DNA from: Ruminococcaceae bacterium KH2T8
GTDB taxonomy: Bacteria; Bacillota; Clostridia; Saccharofermentanales; Saccharofermentanaceae
DNA length: 64,000 nt
Reading direction: 5' to 3'
Assembly: GCA_900111435.1 (NCBI GenBank)
Contig: FOIY01000006.1
Span: 62,001-126,000 of the forward strand
Shown: one piece after another, positions 16,881-24,930 of the stretch
Layout: the number at the start of each line of letters is the position of its first letter
How positions within the stretch are numbered: the first letter of the stretch is position 1
Made by a program: the position numbers and the translations under genes
The notes under the pieces: generated by a model
What the model was told of the DNA's origin: nothing
The model's input: the letters and a program-made list of their open reading frames with translations, nothing else
Databases searched by the model: none

Positions 16881-18878
16881 ATGCAGAGAATTGGTGTATT
16901 TGTCTGTCACTGCGGTACCAACATCGCCGCCACGGTAGACGTTAAGAAAGTTGTTGAGCTCGTAAGATTCGAGCCCGGTGTAGTCTATGCCGATGACTAC
17001 ATGTATATGTGTTCCGAAGCAGGTCAGGAGAAGATCATCGCTGCTATCAAGGAACATGAACTTACAGGTCTTGTCATCTGCTCCTGCTCGCCTCGTATGC
17101 ACGAGAAGACGTTCAGGGCATGTGCAGAGAAGGCAGGTCTCAATCCTTATATGGTTGAGGTTGCCAACATCCGTGAGCAGTGCTCCTGGATCCATAAGGA
17201 CAGGGAAGAGGCTACGGAGAAGGCTGTCATCCTTGCAAGAGCAGCTATCGCAAAGGTAAATCTCAACACTCCTCTTCAGGAGGGTGAGAGCCCCGTTACA
17301 AAGAGAGCTCTCGTTATCGGCGGTGGTATCGCCGGTATCCAGACAGCTCTTGATATCGCAGATGCAGGTTATGAAGTAGATATCGTCGAGAGAGAGCCTT
17401 CCATCGGAGGAAGGATGAGTCAGTTCGATAAGACTTTCCCTACTCTCGACTGTGCTTCCTGTATCCTTACTCCCAAGATGGTTGAGGTCAATCAGCACCC
17501 CAACATTACTCTCTATACATATAGTGAGGTAGAGGGCGTATCCGGATATGTAGGTAACTTTGACGTACAGATCAGAAAGAAGGCAAGATCCGTAGATATG
17601 TCCGCATGTACTGGATGCGGTGAGTGCCAGGCAAAGTGCCCCTTGGGCAAGATGGGTAAGATCCCCAGCGAGTTCGACAGAGGACTTCGTACAAGACCTG
17701 CCATCTACATGCCTTTCGCTCAGGCTGTTCCCGCGGTACCCGTTATCGACAGAGAGAACTGCACATACTTCAAGACAGGTAAGTGCGGTGTCTGCGCAAA
17801 GATCTGTCCTTCCAAGGCCGTTAACTACGAGCAGGAAGACGAGATCGTAACAGTTAAGTACGGTGCTATCGTCGTAGCTACGGGATTTGACATCATCAAC
17901 CTCGATAAGTACGGCGAATATGCTTATAACGAGTCTCCCGATGTTATTACATCCATCGAGCTCGAGCGTCTCATGAACGCTTCAGGTCCTACAGGCGGAC
18001 ACCTTGAGAGAATGAGCGACCATAAGCAGCCCAAGGATATCGTATTTATCCAGTGCGTAGGTTCAAGATGCGACGATGAGAAGGGTAAGCCATACTGCTC
18101 CAAGGTATGCTGTATGTATACCGCTAAGCACGCAATGCTCATCAAGGATCACTGGCCCGATACGAATATCACGGTATTCTATATCGACGTAAGAACTCCC
18201 GGTAAGAACTTCGATGAGTTCTACAGAAGAGCTGTCGAGCAGTATCACGTAAACTACGTCAAGGGTCAGGTCGGTAAGGTCATCCCTCAGCCCGACGGAT
18301 CACTTCTCGTTCAGGGCGTAGATCTCCTTGATAATAAGCAGATCATGAAGAAGACCGATATGGTCGTTCTTGCTGCTGCAGTAGAGCCTAACAAGGGCGT
18401 TCGTAAGATCGCTACGATGCTCACTGCAAGTATCGATAATAATGACTTCCTTACAGAAGCTCACGCTAAGCTTCGTCCCGTTGAGTCTCCTACGGCTGGT
18501 ATCTTCCTTTCCGGTATGGCTCAGGGTCCCAAGGATATCCCCGAGACAGTATCCCAGGCAGGTGCTGCTGCAGTTAAGGTAGTAGGACTTCTTGCCAAGG
18601 ATAAGCTCAAGACTAACCCCTGCACCGCTAAGTGCGATCCCATGTTCTGTAACGGATGTTCCACGTGTGCGAATGTCTGCCCTTACGGAGCTATCACATA
18701 TGAGGATCAGCAGGTCAGAGGTCCCGGAGTCAACGAGACAAGAAGAGTTGCAGTCGTCAACAACGCCCTCTGCCAGGGCTGCGGTGCTTGTACTACTGCT
18801 TGTCCTTCCGGTGCTATGGATCTTCAGGGCTTCTCTAACAGACAGATCACAACGGAGGTGGATTCTATATGTCGATGA
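16881..18878 (+). CDS. hdrA: Heterodisulfide reductase subunit A-like flavo-iron-sulfur protein
   Basis: This 665-residue protein is the presumed flavin-based bifurcation core. An N-terminal GVFVCHCGTNIA segment is followed by a FAD dinucleotide fold (VIGGGIAGIQTALDIADAG near residue 143) with EREPSIGGRMSQFDKTFPTLDC, the conserved HdrA region holding a [4Fe-4S] cluster near the flavin. Further clusters are at CTGCGECQAKCP, CGVCAKICP, CNGCSTCANVCP and CQGCGACTTACP. HdrA oxidises a two-electron donor and splits the electrons between ferredoxin and subunits B/C; this is established for methanogens and inferred here. The stop overlaps the next gene by 10 bp. Confidence 0.9.
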   Translation: MQRIGVFVCHCGTNIAATVDVKKVVELVRFEPGVVYADDYMYMCSEAGQEKIIAAIKEHELTGLVICSCSPRMHEKTFRACAEKAGLNPYMVEVANIREQCSWIHKDREEATEKAVILARAAIAKVNLNTPLQEGESPVTKRALVIGGGIAGIQTALDIADAGYEVDIVEREPSIGGRMSQFDKTFPTLDCASCILTPKMVEVNQHPNITLYTYSEVEGVSGYVGNFDVQIRKKARSVDMSACTGCGECQAKCPLGKMGKIPSEFDRGLRTRPAIYMPFAQAVPAVPVIDRENCTYFKTGKCGVCAKICPSKAVNYEQEDEIVTVKYGAIVVATGFDIINLDKYGEYAYNESPDVITSIELERLMNASGPTGGHLERMSDHKQPKDIVFIQCVGSRCDDEKGKPYCSKVCCMYTAKHAMLIKDHWPDTNITVFYIDVRTPGKNFDEFYRRAVEQYHVNYVKGQVGKVIPQPDGSLLVQGVDLLDNKQIMKKTDMVVLAAAVEPNKGVRKIATMLTASIDNNDFLTEAHAKLRPVESPTAGIFLSGMAQGPKDIPETVSQAGAAAVKVVGLLAKDKLKTNPCTAKCDPMFCNGCSTCANVCPYGAITYEDQQVRGPGVNETRRVAVVNNALCQGCGACTTACPSGAMDLQGFSNRQITTEVDSICR

Positions 18879-19315
18879 ACGAAGAAAATAAGGAATTTCG
18901 TCCGTTGATAGTAGCGTTCTGCTGCAACTGGTGTTCCTACGCCGGCGCGGACCTTGCAGGATCTTCAAGGCTTTCCTATCCTGCTGATGTAAAGATCATA
19001 AGAGTACCCTGCTCCGGTAGAGTTAATCCGATGTTCATCCTCAGAGCTTTCGAGAGAGGCGCTGACGGAGTCATCATCTGCGGATGTCATCCCGGAGACT
19101 GTCACTACAGCACAGGTAACTACTATGCAAGAAGAAGAATGACACTTCTCTTCTCCATGCTCGACTATATGGGCATCGAGGACGGAAGAACAAGAGTCGA
19201 GTGGTGTTCCGCCGCAGAAGGCGTTAAGTTCTCTAACACGATGAACGAGTTCTGCGAGAAGGTTAAGTCTCTCGGCAAGTGTGTCAGATTGGGGGATATA
19301 AGATGCAAGGATTGA
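18869..19315 (+). CDS. flxD: MvhD/FlxD-type iron-sulfur subunit
   Basis: This 148-residue protein belongs to the family of the methyl-viologen hydrogenase delta subunit. It has AFCCNWCSYAGAD at the N-terminus, VPCSGRVNP, CGCHPGDCHYSTGN and a C-terminal WCSAAEG. These cysteines hold a [2Fe-2S] cluster in methanogen MvhD. It is the adaptor that links HdrA to the electron-input module; here the input would be the Flx NADH module encoded downstream and not a NiFe hydrogenase. It overlaps hdrA by 10 bp and the next gene by 13 bp. Confidence 0.85.
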   Translation: MSMNEENKEFRPLIVAFCCNWCSYAGADLAGSSRLSYPADVKIIRVPCSGRVNPMFILRAFERGADGVIICGCHPGDCHYSTGNYYARRRMTLLFSMLDYMGIEDGRTRVEWCSAAEGVKFSNTMNEFCEKVKSLGKCVRLGDIRCKD

Positions 19316-20262
19316 TCGACAGATTAACAGCACTTCTTTCCGACGGTACCGTAGCAAGAGTTATCGGCTGGAAGAAGGGTGACATGGCTTATAATCCCGA
19401 ACCTCATATGTTCGAGACGGCAGAGTCCCTGAAGGATTTTGTCTACGACGGCTTCTGCGGAGCTAATCTCTCCAAGATGATGATCGAAGCTACAAAGCTC
19501 GAGGGAAAGACGGCTGTATGCCTTAAGCCCTGCGATACCTATAGCTTCAACCAGCTCATCAGAGAGCACAGGGTGGTTCGCGAGAATGCTTATATCATCG
19601 GCGTAGGCTGTAGAGGTAAGCTCGATATCGAGAAGATCAAGAAGGAGACAAAGGGTATCACTTCCATCTCCGGTACGGAGCTCGACGGCAGCGACGATAT
19701 CAAGATCGAGTCCATCTACGGTGACAAGACGATCAGCTACAACGATGCACTCCTTAACAGATGTCACGTCTGTAAGGGTAAGGAGCACATGATATACGAC
19801 GAGATCTGGGGAGAGTCCAAGGACACTGCAGATCAGGAGAGATTTGCCGAGGTCGAGAAGATCGAGGCAATGAGCTCCGAGGAGAAGTTCGAGTTCTTCA
19901 GGAACGAGCTCAGTAAGTGTATCAGATGTAACGCATGCCGTAACGTATGCCCCGCATGCTCCTGCAGAAAGTGCATTTTCGATAATACGAAGTTCGATGC
20001 TCAGCAGAAGGCTAATGTGGTCTCCTTCGAAGAGAGGATGTTCCACATCATCAGGGCATTCCACGTAGCAGGAAGATGTACCGACTGCGGTGAATGCTCG
20101 AGAGTATGCCCCGAGGGTATCCCTCTTCACCTCTTCAACAGAAAGTTCATCAAGGACATCGATAAATTCTACGGCGAGTTCCAGGCAGGTAAGGATCCTG
20201 AGGCACAGAGCCCTCTTACGGACTTTACCTTCGAAGACATCGAGCCCGGAGAAAGGGGATAA
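19303..20262 (+). CDS. Flx-type 4Fe-4S ferredoxin subunit (FlxC-like)
   Basis: This is a soluble protein of about 319 residues. The N-terminal 190 residues resemble FrhB/FlxC-like proteins (VGCRGKLDIEKI, LLNRCHVCKGKEH). The C-terminal third has two clusters, CIRCNACRNVCPAC and CTDCGECSRVCP. The Flx complex oxidises NADH for HdrABC in Desulfovibrio vulgaris; assigning this gene as the FlxC equivalent is by elimination. ATG 19303 is chosen because a GGGGG ribosome-binding site lies 7 nt upstream; it overlaps flxD by 13 bp. Confidence 0.7.
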   Translation: MQGLIDRLTALLSDGTVARVIGWKKGDMAYNPEPHMFETAESLKDFVYDGFCGANLSKMMIEATKLEGKTAVCLKPCDTYSFNQLIREHRVVRENAYIIGVGCRGKLDIEKIKKETKGITSISGTELDGSDDIKIESIYGDKTISYNDALLNRCHVCKGKEHMIYDEIWGESKDTADQERFAEVEKIEAMSSEEKFEFFRNELSKCIRCNACRNVCPACSCRKCIFDNTKFDAQQKANVVSFEERMFHIIRAFHVAGRCTDCGECSRVCPEGIPLHLFNRKFIKDIDKFYGEFQAGKDPEAQSPLTDFTFEDIEPGERG

Positions 20263-20265
20263 TAC

Positions 20266-21372
20266 ATGTATAAGATTGCTTTAAAGGATTTAAATACATT
20301 ATTCTCGAAGATCGCCGAAGAGCAGGAGCTCATCCTTCCCATCAAGAAGGCCGGTCAGTATAACTTCGGCGTATACGAGGAAGGCTGTGACATCGACGGT
20401 ATCCTTACGAACAAGACTGTTAAGTCGGGTAAGGATGCATTCTTCCCTCAGTTCGAGACTCTTTATAATGTAAGAAAGAAGATCACTCCCGCCGATGAAC
20501 TCGAAAACGGCGAGGAGGCTGCAAACACAAAGATCAGGACAAAGCTCGAGATCGAAGCCGAGGCTCTTAAGGATAAGGACTTCGTTATCTTCGGTATGAG
20601 AGCATGTGACGTTAAGGGTGTAGAAGTACTCGACCAGGTATTCCTTACAGACCCCGTAGATAACTACTACAAGGCAAGAAGAGAGCACGGCATCATCGTT
20701 GCTCTTGCGTGCCATGAGCCCGAAGAGTCCTGCTTCTGTACTGTATTCGGTATCGATCCCGCGGATCCTTCCAAGTCCAAGGCAGACGTTGCTACATGGA
20801 TCGTAGGTGAGGAGCTTTGCTGGAAGGCTATTACCGAGAAGGGTGAGGCTCTCACAAAGAAGATCGAGTCCATCCTTGCAAGTGCTGATGACAGTGCAGT
20901 CGATGCAGAGATCGCCAATATCACATCCATCATGGACAAGCTTCCCAATACAAAGCTCTCCCTCGAAGGATGGGGCCAGGGCAAGACTGACGAGAAGTTC
21001 GGTTCAGACGTTTGGAACAAGATCTATACACCTTGTCTCGGATGCGGAACATGTACTTTCGTATGTCCTACATGCCAGTGCTACGATATCAAGGATTACA
21101 CGACAAAGGACGGCATCCAGAGATACAGATGCTGGGATTCCTGCATGTACTCCGACTTCACATTGATGGCAGGCGGCCAGAACCGTACATCACAGGTTCA
21201 GCGCTTCCGTCAGAGATTCATGCATAAGCTCGTATACTTCCCCGACAGATACGGTATGTATTCCTGCGTAGGATGCGGCAGATGCGTAGATAAGTGCCCT
21301 CAGTCCCTTAATATAGTTAAGGTAATAAAGGCATTCGAAAATGAGCAGAAGGAGGCAGGAGCCAATGTGTAA
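20266..21372 (+). CDS. flxB: AsrA/FlxB-like 4Fe-4S subunit
   Basis: This 368-residue protein resembles the anaerobic sulfite reductase A subunit and its Flx homologue. N-terminal features include FGMRACDVKGVEVLD and CHEPEESCFC. The C-terminal part holds CLGCGTCTFVCPTCQC and CVGCGRCVDKCP. It carries electrons from the NAD(P)H-oxidising flavoprotein encoded next to the Hdr module. No sulfite reductase catalytic subunit (AsrC) is present, which favours Flx over Asr. It lies 3 nt after the previous gene and overlaps the next by 8 bp. Confidence 0.82.
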   Translation: MYKIALKDLNTLFSKIAEEQELILPIKKAGQYNFGVYEEGCDIDGILTNKTVKSGKDAFFPQFETLYNVRKKITPADELENGEEAANTKIRTKLEIEAEALKDKDFVIFGMRACDVKGVEVLDQVFLTDPVDNYYKARREHGIIVALACHEPEESCFCTVFGIDPADPSKSKADVATWIVGEELCWKAITEKGEALTKKIESILASADDSAVDAEIANITSIMDKLPNTKLSLEGWGQGKTDEKFGSDVWNKIYTPCLGCGTCTFVCPTCQCYDIKDYTTKDGIQRYRCWDSCMYSDFTLMAGGQNRTSQVQRFRQRFMHKLVYFPDRYGMYSCVGCGRCVDKCPQSLNIVKVIKAFENEQKEAGANV

Positions 21373-22204
21373 TTGTGGCAGTCATGACAGCTTGGTGCCT
21401 CAGATCGGTATCATTACAGGTATCACTCAGGAGACACCTGATGTTAAGACATTCAGAGTAAATGCACCCGACGGCGGCAAGCTCTTCGAGCATATGCCCG
21501 GTCAGTGCGCAATGGTATGCGTTCCCGGAGTAAGTGAGGGTATGTTCTCCATCACATCTTCTCCCACGAACAAGGAATACCAGGAATTCTCGATCAAGAA
21601 GTGCGGTATCCTTACCGAGCAGCTTCATTCCCTTCAGGTAGGTGATGAGGTTACGGTAAGAGGACCTTACGGAAATAACTTCCCCGTAGAGACAGAGTTC
21701 AAGGGCAAGAACCTCCTCTTCATCGCAGGTGGTATCGGTCTCGCTCCTCTTCGTTCCGTTATCAACTATTGCCTTGATAACAGAGAGAACTACGGAAGGA
21801 TCGATATCCTTTACGGATCAAGATCCGCTGATGATCTCGTTAAGCTTCAGGAGATCCAGGAAGTTTGGATGAAGGCTCCCAATGTTAACGTTTATCTCAC
21901 GATCGACCGTGAGCAGGAAGGCTGGGACGGTCACGTAGGATTCGTTCCCACATACCTTAAGGAGATCGGTTTCTCCACTGACTGCATCGGAATCGTCTGC
22001 GGACCGCCGATCATGATCAAGTTCGTTCTTCAGGGCCTTAAGGAAATGGGCTTTACAGACGAGCAGATCTACACGACACTCGAGCTTCGTATGAAGTGCG
22101 GTATCGGTAAGTGCGGAAGATGTAACATCGGATCCAAGTTCGTTTGTAAGGACGGTCCTGTATTCAGGTTCGACCAGATCGATGAACTTCCCAACGAATA
22201 TTGA
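21365..22204 (+). CDS. flxA: AsrB/FlxA-like NAD(P)H-oxidising flavoprotein
   Basis: This is a ferredoxin-reductase-type protein of about 279 residues. The FAD barrel has GMFSITSSP, and the NAD-binding half has FIAGGIGLAPLRSV, YGSRSADDLV and GIVCGPPIMIKFV. The C-terminal CGIGKCGRCN plus a downstream Cys form a [2Fe-2S] site as in DHOD-type reductases. It is the entry point for NADH electrons. ATG 21365 lies 9 nt after AAGGAGG and overlaps flxB. An eight-residue upstream extension is possible but less likely. Confidence 0.87.
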   Translation: MCNCGSHDSLVPQIGIITGITQETPDVKTFRVNAPDGGKLFEHMPGQCAMVCVPGVSEGMFSITSSPTNKEYQEFSIKKCGILTEQLHSLQVGDEVTVRGPYGNNFPVETEFKGKNLLFIAGGIGLAPLRSVINYCLDNRENYGRIDILYGSRSADDLVKLQEIQEVWMKAPNVNVYLTIDREQEGWDGHVGFVPTYLKEIGFSTDCIGIVCGPPIMIKFVLQGLKEMGFTDEQIYTTLELRMKCGIGKCGRCNIGSKFVCKDGPVFRFDQIDELPNEY

Positions 22205-22223
22205 TCAGAAAGGATTTCTTATT

Positions 22224-22898
22224 ATGGAAGAGATGGTAAATGTATATTTCTACGGAAAGAAATACACTGTCCCCGCGGCTCTGACGATCCAGACCGCTAT
22301 GGAATATGCAGGCTATACATTGAAGAGAGGCGTCGGATGCCGTCACGGTTTCTGCGGTGCCTGCGCTACGATCTACAGGATCAAGGGTAAGAACGAGCTT
22401 AAGACAGGTCTTGCTTGTACGACTCAGGTACAGGAAGGCATGTATATCACTCAGATCCCTTATTTCCCTACAGATAAGAGAACATACGATATCAACGATC
22501 TCAAGGCTAACCAGCAGGTAATGATGGAACTCTATCCCGAGATCTACTCCTGTATCGGATGTAATGCCTGCACAAAGGCATGTCCTCAGAGCCTTAAGAC
22601 GATGCAGTATATCGCTTATGCTCAGAGAGGCGACCTCAAGAAGTGTGCCGAGGAGTCTTTTGACTGTATCATGTGCGGAACATGTTCCGTAAGATGCCCC
22701 GCGGGTATCTCACATCCCATGGTCGGACTTCTTGCAAGAAGACTTAACGGTAAGTACATCGAGCCCGAGGCTAAGCACCTTACCAAGCGTGTTGAAGAGA
22801 TCAAGAACGGTGACTTCGATTCAGCAATGGCTGAGATGATGGCAAAGCCCATCGACGAGGTCAAGGATCTTTACAACAACAGAGAGATTGAGAAATAA
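22224..22898 (+). CDS. Fumarate-reductase-type iron-sulfur subunit (SdhB/TfrB-like)
   Basis: This is a protein of about 224 residues. The N-terminal half is a plant-type [2Fe-2S] domain with GVGCRHGFCGACATI and a later LACTTQV cysteine. The C-terminal half carries CIGCNACTKACP and CIMCGTCSVRCP. This order matches SdhB/FrdB and the thiol:fumarate reductase subunit TfrB. Both CxxCxxCxxxCP motifs are complete, so it binds two [4Fe-4S] clusters where classical FrdB has one [4Fe-4S] and one [3Fe-4S]. It pairs with the flavoprotein that follows. ATG 22224 is 10 nt after AGAAAGGA. There is no membrane-anchor gene, so the enzyme is soluble. Confidence 0.82.
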   Translation: MEEMVNVYFYGKKYTVPAALTIQTAMEYAGYTLKRGVGCRHGFCGACATIYRIKGKNELKTGLACTTQVQEGMYITQIPYFPTDKRTYDINDLKANQQVMMELYPEIYSCIGCNACTKACPQSLKTMQYIAYAQRGDLKKCAEESFDCIMCGTCSVRCPAGISHPMVGLLARRLNGKYIEPEAKHLTKRVEEIKNGDFDSAMAEMMAKPIDEVKDLYNNREIEK

Positions 22899-22913
22899 GG
22901 AGGGCCCCAACGC

Positions 22914-24524
22914 ATGTATGCACCTTACAATGACAGTATGATGGAATCCGTTAAGAAGGTCGAGGCTACAAGAGCTGCTCGTATGGCTACAGAGCCCAGA
23001 AGACTCACGGCGGACGAGAAGGACGATCTTCTTTCCAAGTTCCATCCCGACTACAATAATGACTCTTTCGATGAGATCAAGGTTGGTCCCAACAAGGGTC
23101 AGAAAGCTCCCATCGAGCTTGCAAAGATGCTCCACTCCACGAGCCGTCTCATGACAGATAAGGTTGACCTTAATAAGATCGACTATGATGTAGACGTACT
23201 CGTTATCGGTGGCGGCGGAGCAGGTTCTTCCTGCGCTATCGAGGCTCACAATGCAGGCGCTAACGTAATGATCGTTACAAAGCTTCGTATCGGTGATGCC
23301 AATACCATGATGGCTGAGGGTGGTATCCAGGCTGCTGATAAGGAGAACGATTCTCCCGTACAGCACTACCTCGACTGCTTCGGCGGCGGACACTTCGCTG
23401 CAAGGCCCGAGCTCGTTAAGAGACTCGTTACAGAGGCTCCCGATGCAATCAAGTGGCTCAACGAACTCGGCGTAGAGTTCGATAAGGACACAGACGGTAC
23501 GATGGTAACAACACACGGCGGCGGTACTTCCAGAAAGAGAATGCACGCTGCTAAGGACTATTCCGGTGCTGAGATCATGAGAACACTTCGTGACGAAGTC
23601 ATCAACCTCGGTATCCCCGTTATCGAGTTCACATCTGCTGTTGAGCTCATCAAGGACGATAAGGGTCAGGTTGCAGGTGCCGTACTCCTTAACATGGAGA
23701 CAGGCGACTACATGGTAGCTAAGGCTAAGACAGTAGTAATCGCTACAGGTGGTGCAGGTAGAATGCACTACAACGGATTCCCTACATCCAACCACTACGG
23801 TGCTACTGCTGACGGTCTTGTACTCGGTTACAGAGCAGGTGCGCCTCTCCTTTATCAGGATTCCATCCAGTATCACCCTACAGGTGCCGTATATCCTTCA
23901 CAGATCCTCGGCGCTCTTGTTACGGAGAAGGTAAGATCCGTAGGTGCTCAGCTCGTTAATGCTAACGGTGAGGCTTATATCCATCCCCTCGAGACACGTG
24001 ACGTTAACGCTTCCGGCGTTATCCGTGAGTGCCGTGAGGGCAGAGGTGTAGATGCTCCCGGCGGAGTTCAGGGCGTATGGCTCGACACACCCATGATCGA
24101 GATCCTCGGCGGTGAGGGTACTATCGAGAAGAGAATTCCCGCTATGTTCAGAATGTACATGAACTACGGTATCGATATGAGAAAGGTTCCGATCCTTATC
24201 TATCCTACACTTCACTACCAGAACGGTGGTCTTGAGATCAACGGTGACGGATTTACAAATGCTATCCCCAACCTCCTCGTAGCAGGTGAGGCAGCAGGCG
24301 GTATCCACGGTACAAACAGACTTATGGGTAACTCCCTCCTCGACGTTATCGTATTCGGTCGTAACGCAGGTAAGAAGGCAGCAGCTAAGTATAAGGAAGT
24401 TACACTCGGTAACCTCAATATCGACCACGTTGCAAGCTACGATAAGGAGCTCAAGGACGCAGGTCTTGAGACAGGTGAGGTTTCACCTATGCTCCTTCCC
24501 AAGTACGCAAGACACGAGAGATAA
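22914..24524 (+). CDS. Fumarate-reductase/succinate-dehydrogenase-type flavoprotein
   Basis: This 536-residue FAD enzyme has its dinucleotide fold at about residue 93 (VLVIGGGGAGSSCAIEA). Catalytic-site equivalents of FrdA are present: QYHPTGAVYP, the arginine region ECREGRGVDAPGG, LHYQNGGLEI and NRLMGNSLLD. The histidine of the usual HTGGGTSRK-like covalent-FAD segment cannot be assigned with certainty; THGGGTSRKRMHAAKD is nearby. The sequence predicts reduction of fumarate or a related unsaturated acid. A 75-residue N-terminal extension precedes the FAD fold. It is the last gene of the operon and ends before a strong terminator. The substrate could be another enoate; fumarate is the simplest reading. 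Confidence 0.85.
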   Translation: MYAPYNDSMMESVKKVEATRAARMATEPRRLTADEKDDLLSKFHPDYNNDSFDEIKVGPNKGQKAPIELAKMLHSTSRLMTDKVDLNKIDYDVDVLVIGGGGAGSSCAIEAHNAGANVMIVTKLRIGDANTMMAEGGIQAADKENDSPVQHYLDCFGGGHFAARPELVKRLVTEAPDAIKWLNELGVEFDKDTDGTMVTTHGGGTSRKRMHAAKDYSGAEIMRTLRDEVINLGIPVIEFTSAVELIKDDKGQVAGAVLLNMETGDYMVAKAKTVVIATGGAGRMHYNGFPTSNHYGATADGLVLGYRAGAPLLYQDSIQYHPTGAVYPSQILGALVTEKVRSVGAQLVNANGEAYIHPLETRDVNASGVIRECREGRGVDAPGGVQGVWLDTPMIEILGGEGTIEKRIPAMFRMYMNYGIDMRKVPILIYPTLHYQNGGLEINGDGFTNAIPNLLVAGEAAGGIHGTNRLMGNSLLDVIVFGRNAGKKAAAKYKEVTLGNLNIDHVASYDKELKDAGLETGEVSPMLLPKYARHER

Positions 24525-24555
24525 TAGAGTATCTCAACAGATTAGTGCTTGATAA

Positions 24556-24589
24556 AAGGAACCGATCCTCAGCGGGTCGGTTCCTTTTT
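24556..24589 (+). terminator. Intrinsic terminator of the hdr-flx-frd operon
   Basis: AGGAACCGA pairs with TCGGTTCCT around a short loop, followed by five T. It ends the nine-gene transcript. Confidence 0.93.
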
Positions 24590-24639
24590 GTTGCAGTAAA
24601 TAGTGTATCAGGGGAATATGAAAAAATGGAGAGTTTCCG

Positions 24640-24890
24640 GCTAAGGATAAAATGTGACAAAGTTGTACACATTTTAGGAGCACAATAGTTTACGAGGATT
24701 AAGCGATAAAATGCACTGATTGCAACGTTTGTACAATATTTAGAAGCATTCTGTTTACTTCAGGTTTACAAAATTCGGGATATATGTCCGAGAATGTGAA
24801 CGACAAAGACACAATTTGGTCGTATCATATAGACATAACAAAGAACATTCTAAGCCACGAAATTCCCATACTCCTTAATTGTTTCATTCA
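24640..24890 (+). other. Non-coding spacer with direct repeats and a possible small RNA
   Basis: This AT-rich spacer of about 300 bp lies between convergent genes. It contains an imperfect direct repeat of about 30 bp: TTGTACACATTTTAGGAGCA begins near 24663 and TTGTACAATATTTAGAAGCA near 24729, each followed by GTTTAC. The first overlaps an inverted repeat, AAAATGTG (24649-24656) with CACATTTT (24668-24675). Further on, AGAATGT (24791-24797) can pair with ACATTCT (24845-24851) around a CGAC/GTCG stem, ahead of a hairpin whose better T-run faces the plus strand. That would suit a small RNA ending near 24922, but a promoter is not clear. Confidence 0.3.
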
Positions 24891-24896
24891 CACTGA

Positions 24897-24922
24897 GAAC
24901 CGCCCCGAAAGGGGCGGTTTTC
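24897..24922. terminator. Bidirectional terminator between convergent units
   Basis: A perfect 9-bp stem, AACCGCCCC with GGGGCGGTT, closes a GAAA tetraloop, with TTTT on the plus side. It lies directly downstream of the hydrogenase gene on the minus strand, where its T-run is poorer. Confidence 0.8.
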
Positions 24923-24930
24923 AGTTGCTG

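Noticed and set aside
20266-22204. An anaerobic sulfite reductase (AsrAB)
   Set aside because: The AsrA and AsrB similarity is real, but the siroheme subunit AsrC is absent, and the genes are embedded among hdr and flxD. Flx is the better reading.
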